A stretch of 64,000 nt of DNA from Anaerolineales bacterium UBA2181 (GTDB lineage: Bacteria; Chloroflexota; Anaerolineae; Promineifilales; UBA4811): positions 1 to 64,000 of the forward strand of contig DCVT01000058.1 in assembly GCA_002328075.1 (NCBI GenBank), written 5' to 3'. The notes beneath the pieces are model-generated. The model ran no database searches. It saw only the letters and a program-made list of their open reading frames with translations, and was not told the origin of the DNA. Positions 60,318-64,000 of the stretch are shown here, in pieces. Positions within the stretch are counted from its first letter, which is position 1, and every line of letters begins with the position of its first letter. The position numbers were made by a program, and so were the translations under genes.

Positions 60318-60641
60318 GGCCCAAGCTGCTTGGTCGCGCAGGCGGCAACCTCAAGTCTGTCAATCCATCAATCATCGCTGCGTGACCCCTAACCGCTGGC
60401 CTGCCCGGTCGCGGCCATCCGATGAGCCCTGGAATCTCCCCTCAGTCTGCAGTACCGGCTGCTATCCGGTCCCCTCAGTGTCGCTATCACCGCGCAGTTG
60501 AGGCAGGCGCCGATCACCGGATGCACCACGTCAAGCAACCGGAAATCGGGTTGATTGGTAGCCCCTCTGCTTTGTAATATAATACCGGTGTGAGGCTATC
60601 TGCCAGCCGGAGAGGCGCCGGCTCGGTGCCGGGCCTGGAGG
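60318..60641. other. Intergenic region before polA
   Basis: No gene is seen in these roughly 320 bases. The polA promoter at 60555-60583 is the only clear element. Confidence 0.5.
60555..60583 (+). promoter_or_regulatory. polA promoter
   Basis: TTGGTA at 60555-60560 and a perfect TATAAT at 60578-60583 are exactly 17 bases apart. Transcription would start near 60590, about 67 bases before the polA ATG. Confidence 0.65.
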
Positions 60642-60656
60642 ATGAGAGGAGTGGCG

Positions 60657-63443
60657 ATGGCGAAAAGAGAGTTGGTTCTCATCGACGGTCATGCGCTGGC
60701 ATACCGCATGTATTACGCATTGCCGCTGGAGTCGTTTTCCACCCGCGCAGGAGAACCGACCAATGCAGTGTACGGCTTTACTCGCGCCTTGATGGACCTC
60801 CTGCTGGCACACGAGCCGCCTCAGTACCTGGCGGTCAGCTTTGACTTGGGCAAGACCTTTCGGGATGACCTGTACCCCCAGTACAAGGCAACCCGGGCCA
60901 AAATGCCACAGGAGCTGCGCTCCCAGATCGGGCGAATCCGAGAGGTGGTGGATGCCTTTGGCGTCCCTGTCCTGGAAATGGAGGGATACGAGGCGGATGA
61001 TGTCTTGGGAACGGCGGCTCGGCAGGCAACGGAATTGGGAGTACCGGTGCGGATACTAACCGGTGACCGGGACCTCTTGCAGTTGGTGGACGCCAACACT
61101 CGTGTCCTCTTGGCCACAGGTAAAGGCACCCAGGAGTTCGACGCGGATGCCGTCCAGGCCAAGATGGGAGTGCGGCCGGATCAGGTGGTTGATTACAAAG
61201 CGTTGGTCGGCGACGCGTCGGACAACATCCCCGGCGTGAGAGGTATCGGCGACAAAACGGCTGTTGGGCTCTTGAGGAAATTCGAGACGTTGGAGGGCAT
61301 CTATTCCCACCTGGATCAGGTCACCGGTACCCGGTTCCACAGCGCGCTGGCGACCGGGCAGCAAGATGCGTTGCTGAGCCGCCAACTCGCAAAGATCGAG
61401 TTGGACGTGCCCGTTCGGCTGGACCTGGAAGCCTGCCGGACCATTAACCGTGACCGGGAACGCCTGCTGGACCTTCTGCGCGAATTGGAGTTCAGGTCTC
61501 TGGGCGAGCGGATTCGCCAAATCGAAAAGGCCGAGCTGCAGCAAATGGGGCTTTTCCAGCAGCCGGAAGAGGTGGCCATGGTGAGTGCCGATCCGCCGGC
61601 GTCCGCCATGACTCAGAGCTATATTGTCGATACCCCCTCAGCACTGGCGGCACTGGCCAAACGGTTGGGAGCGAGCCCGGTTATTGCGTTCGACACCGAG
61701 ACTACGGCTACGGATGAGATGACGGCTGACCTTGTGGGGATTGCGTTGACCGCGGCCGCCGGCGAGGGCCATTACCTGCCGGTCGGTCACCAGCTGGCTG
61801 GTGACGTTGGCCGGCAGTTGCCTATGTCGACGGTCCTGGAGGCGTTGCGACCGGTTTTCGCCAGCGCATCCGTTGCCAAGGTGGCTCACAACGGCAAATA
61901 TGACCTCACCATGCTTCAACGCTACGGCCTGCAAGTGAACCCGATCGCGTTTGACACCATGTTGGCCGCCTGGCTGTTGGAGCCGTCCGGCCGGGGAGTT
62001 GGGCTCAAGACGCAGGCCTGGTCACGATTGAGCGTCGAGATGACCGAGATCACCGACCTGATTGGCACCGGCAAGAAACAGATCACTATGGCGCAGGTTC
62101 CCATCGCGAAGGCGGCACCGTATGCGGCCGCCGACGTGGACATGACGCTGCGGCTGGTGGAAAGGTTAGAGGCCGAACTCAAGGCGATGGGGCTGTGGGA
62201 CCTCTTTTCCCGCGTCGAGATGCCCTTGATCCCGGTTCTGTCGGACATGGAGCAGGCCGGCGTTCTGCTTGACCCCGATTTCTTGCGACAGATGTCGGTC
62301 CAACTGCGACAACGTCTGATTGAACTGGAGTATGCTATCCACCGGGAGGCTGGCCGCATCTTTAACATCAATTCGACCCAGCAACTCAGCCAGGTCTTGT
62401 TTGAGCAGTTGGGCCTCCCCACCGAGGGATTGCGAAAGACGGCTTCGGGTTACTATTCCACGGCGGCCGATGTCCTGGACGGATTGGCGGGAAGTCACCC
62501 CATTGTGGATCTGATCCTGGAGCACCGGGAGCTGTCCAAGCTGCAGTCAACTTATGTGGAGGCGCTTCCCACCATGGTGAATCCCGCCACGGGGCGAATC
62601 CACACGTCATACAATCAGGCTGGCGCCATCACCGGTCGCATTGCCTCATCCAACCCAAACCTGCAAAACATTCCCATTCGCACCGAGTTAGGGAGGCAGG
62701 TGCGGCGCGCCTTTGTGGCCCAACCCGGCTGGATGCTGATGGCGGCCGACTATTCTCAGGTCGAGCTGCGGGTGTTGGCGCACATGTCACAGGATGCGGC
62801 ACTATTGGACGCCTTTCGCCGCGGACAGGACATCCACGCGACGACTGCCGCCACGGTATACCGGATTCCACTGGACAAGGTCGACAAGGACCAACGCCGT
62901 TTTGCCAAGAGCGTCAACTTTGGCCTTCTGTACGGGATGAGCGCCTTTCGGCTGGCGCGCGAGTCCGATCTGACGCTGGCAGAGGCGGAGGATTTTGTCC
63001 AGGGATATTTCGAGAGCTTTCCGCGGGTTCGTGACTATCTAGTAAACACCATCCGCCAGGCCAAAGAGAGGGGCTGGGTGGAGACGGCACTAGGAAGGCG
63101 TCGGTTCTTTCCACTTCTGCAGGGCACAGACCCATCGCGCTCTGCGGCCTTGGCCCGGCAGCGCGCCGAGCGCGAAGCTGTCAACTTTCCCATTCAGGGC
63201 ACAGCGGCCGACATCATAAAAATGGCCATGATTGATCTCTACCGTGTCCTGACAGAGCGCGGCCTGCGAACCCGCATGATACTGCAGGTGCATGATGAAC
63301 TGGTGTTGGAGGTGCCAGAGAGCGAGTTGGAGCAGGCACGAGAAATCGTGGTGAACGTCATGGCCAACGCCTACCAACTCCTGGCGCCGTTGCAGGTGGA
63401 TACCAAGGTGGGACCCAACTGGCTAGAAATGGAGCCGGTTTGA
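60657..63443 (+). CDS. polA: DNA polymerase I
   Basis: The ATG at 60657 has AGAGGAG upstream; one at 60642 is too close to GGAG. The protein has 928 residues with three domains. The 5'-nuclease domain (1-290) includes YKATRAKMPQELRSQI, VLTGD-like RILTGDRDLLQLVD and DNIPGVRGIGDKTAV. The 3'-5' exonuclease (310-500) retains catalytic residues in VIAFDTETTATDEM, HNGKYDLTML and AAADVDMTLR, so proofreading is likely intact. The polymerase domain has SSNPNLQNIPIRTELGRQVR, MAADYSQVELRVLAHMSQD, RRFAKSVNFGLLYGMS and MILQVHDELVLEVP. It fills gaps and removes primers in repair and replication. Confidence 0.96.
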   Translation: MAKRELVLIDGHALAYRMYYALPLESFSTRAGEPTNAVYGFTRALMDLLLAHEPPQYLAVSFDLGKTFRDDLYPQYKATRAKMPQELRSQIGRIREVVDAFGVPVLEMEGYEADDVLGTAARQATELGVPVRILTGDRDLLQLVDANTRVLLATGKGTQEFDADAVQAKMGVRPDQVVDYKALVGDASDNIPGVRGIGDKTAVGLLRKFETLEGIYSHLDQVTGTRFHSALATGQQDALLSRQLAKIELDVPVRLDLEACRTINRDRERLLDLLRELEFRSLGERIRQIEKAELQQMGLFQQPEEVAMVSADPPASAMTQSYIVDTPSALAALAKRLGASPVIAFDTETTATDEMTADLVGIALTAAAGEGHYLPVGHQLAGDVGRQLPMSTVLEALRPVFASASVAKVAHNGKYDLTMLQRYGLQVNPIAFDTMLAAWLLEPSGRGVGLKTQAWSRLSVEMTEITDLIGTGKKQITMAQVPIAKAAPYAAADVDMTLRLVERLEAELKAMGLWDLFSRVEMPLIPVLSDMEQAGVLLDPDFLRQMSVQLRQRLIELEYAIHREAGRIFNINSTQQLSQVLFEQLGLPTEGLRKTASGYYSTAADVLDGLAGSHPIVDLILEHRELSKLQSTYVEALPTMVNPATGRIHTSYNQAGAITGRIASSNPNLQNIPIRTELGRQVRRAFVAQPGWMLMAADYSQVELRVLAHMSQDAALLDAFRRGQDIHATTAATVYRIPLDKVDKDQRRFAKSVNFGLLYGMSAFRLARESDLTLAEAEDFVQGYFESFPRVRDYLVNTIRQAKERGWVETALGRRRFFPLLQGTDPSRSAALARQRAEREAVNFPIQGTAADIIKMAMIDLYRVLTERGLRTRMILQVHDELVLEVPESELEQAREIVVNVMANAYQLLAPLQVDTKVGPNWLEMEPV

Positions 63444-63466
63444 ATTGCGCTGCCCTGTCCGTGTGC

Positions 63467-63472
63467 TATACT
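63467..63472 (+). promoter_or_regulatory. -10 box before the TPR gene
   Basis: TATACT at 63467-63472 lies just after the polA stop and about 130 bases before the next start codon. A weak -35 candidate TTGCGC sits 16 bases upstream. Confidence 0.4.
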
Positions 63473-63604
63473 TGACCCGTGGTCGGGAACTTAGGCGGGA
63501 TGAAAGCGATCTTGATCGGCCGGAATAACGCCAGCGTCGTATGCGGTTGACGCGGGTGTTCATTGGCGGCCGACTGGCTCTGGCCTGCAAATCGGAGTCG
63601 AATC

Positions 63605-64000
63605 GTGGCCAACGATCGTCAGCAGTTTGATCAAGCGATGCGCGTTGGAGCGCAGCACGCCTGGGACAACGATTGGAATGCTGCCATTCAGCAGTACCAA
63701 CTGGCCCGCGCAGAGTTCCCGGACGATCCGTTGCCCTATGATCACCTGGGCCAGGCGCACTATCAACTTGGAGAGTACGCTGAGGCGCTGAACTGGTACG
63801 TGCAGGCAGCCAAGTTGAACCCGATGGATGTCGTAGCCATGGGCCGGATAGCTGACCTCCTGGAGCGATCAGGGCAACTGGACCAGGCGGCGCGGACCTA
63901 CATGGCGGTGGCCGAAGCCTATCTTCAGAAACGCGATCTGGGCCTGGCGATCGCCAATTGGGAACGGGCGACGCGTCTGGACAACAACCTGATCGGCGCC
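63605..64000 (+). CDS. TPR-repeat protein, cut by window edge
   Basis: The frame opens with GTG at 63605, preceded by GGAG at eight bases, and is still open at base 64000 after 132 codons. The sequence is made of tetratricopeptide repeats: WDNDWNAAIQQYQLARAEFP, then DDPLPYDHLGQAHYQLGEYA, EALNWYVQAAKLNPMDVVAM and LLERSGQLDQAARTYMAVAE. The repeats have the usual small and large residues at TPR positions. The protein probably serves as a scaffold; relatives in Chloroflexota are often several hundred residues long. Function cannot be deduced from this part. Confidence 0.85.
   Translation, partial: MANDRQQFDQAMRVGAQHAWDNDWNAAIQQYQLARAEFPDDPLPYDHLGQAHYQLGEYAEALNWYVQAAKLNPMDVVAMGRIADLLERSGQLDQAARTYMAVAEAYLQKRDLGLAIANWERATRLDNNLIGA

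Noticed and set aside
1..64000. CRISPR arrays, tRNA or rRNA genes, riboswitches
   Set aside because: No regularly spaced repeats and no tRNA T-loop or rRNA-like blocks were noticed by eye. A covariance-model scan was not possible, so absence is not proven.

Overview
The window is GC-rich chromosomal DNA from a bacterium. The gene content fits Chloroflexota (Anaerolineae or Caldilineae grade): an FHA-ABC fusion transporter, a BTAD-AAA regulator, Thr/Pro-rich secreted linkers, many GNAT acetyltransferases, a PadR/DUF2812 pair, and ftsY followed by prfB. This assignment is an inference from gene content; no rRNA, tRNA or other taxonomic marker was seen.

Layout. 1-37.7 kb is a patchy accessory half: short or single-gene transcription units, long gene-poor gaps, and much decay. 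It holds a partial IS607 recombinase at the left edge, a flavoprotein, a zinc-ribbon/L7-L12 fusion, an MBL-fold hydrolase, several GNAT enzymes, a cupin/DegT aminotransferase/glycosyltransferase operon (9.0-11.3 kb), galactokinase, a MarR-controlled heterodimeric ABC exporter (17.5-21.5 kb), a Vps62-like membrane protein pair, a PadR/DUF2812 pair, a lone PD-(D/E)XK nuclease, two AI-2E/PerM-type permeases with a rhomboid protease, and a cluster of very small stress-type membrane proteins (31.4-33.2 kb). Decayed genes are a methyltransferase, an IS5/IS1182-like transposase, an unknown protein family (13.6-14.1 kb), padR (one nonsense codon), an IS4-like transposase and an N-acyl-D-amino-acid deacylase.

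37.7-64 kb is compact and core-like. A three-FHA ABC-2 transporter reads rightwards. A long leftward series follows (55.5 down to 41.1 kb): glycosyltransferase, rnc, UPF0316 protein, xerD-like, purine nucleoside phosphorylase, a Thr/Pro-linker membrane protein, a GNAT, a 7TM-GAF-HTH sensor overlapping ftsK, ftsK, an S1-domain protein, a Rel/SpoT homologue and a second tyrosine recombinase. From a divergent promoter region near 55.6 kb a rightward series holds ftsY, prfB, a Ser/Arg/Pro-rich zinc-ribbon protein, trmI, polA and a TPR protein cut by the right edge.

The most interesting observation is a pair of CTT-TGA-C frameshift sites. One is the classical autoregulatory site of prfB (56.68 kb). 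The other, also preceded by a Shine-Dalgarno-like GGAGG, lies inside a small DUF883/ElaB-like membrane-protein gene (31.99 kb), where it would join a soluble N-terminal half to the membrane anchor. If conserved, this would be a second gene under release-factor-2-type recoding; a simple one-base mutation or assembly error is the alternative. Other notable points are a Rel homologue with a broken hydrolase site, the complementary degenerate ATPase motifs of the ABC exporter pair, and several short genes that are easy to miss (46, 52 and 52 aa).
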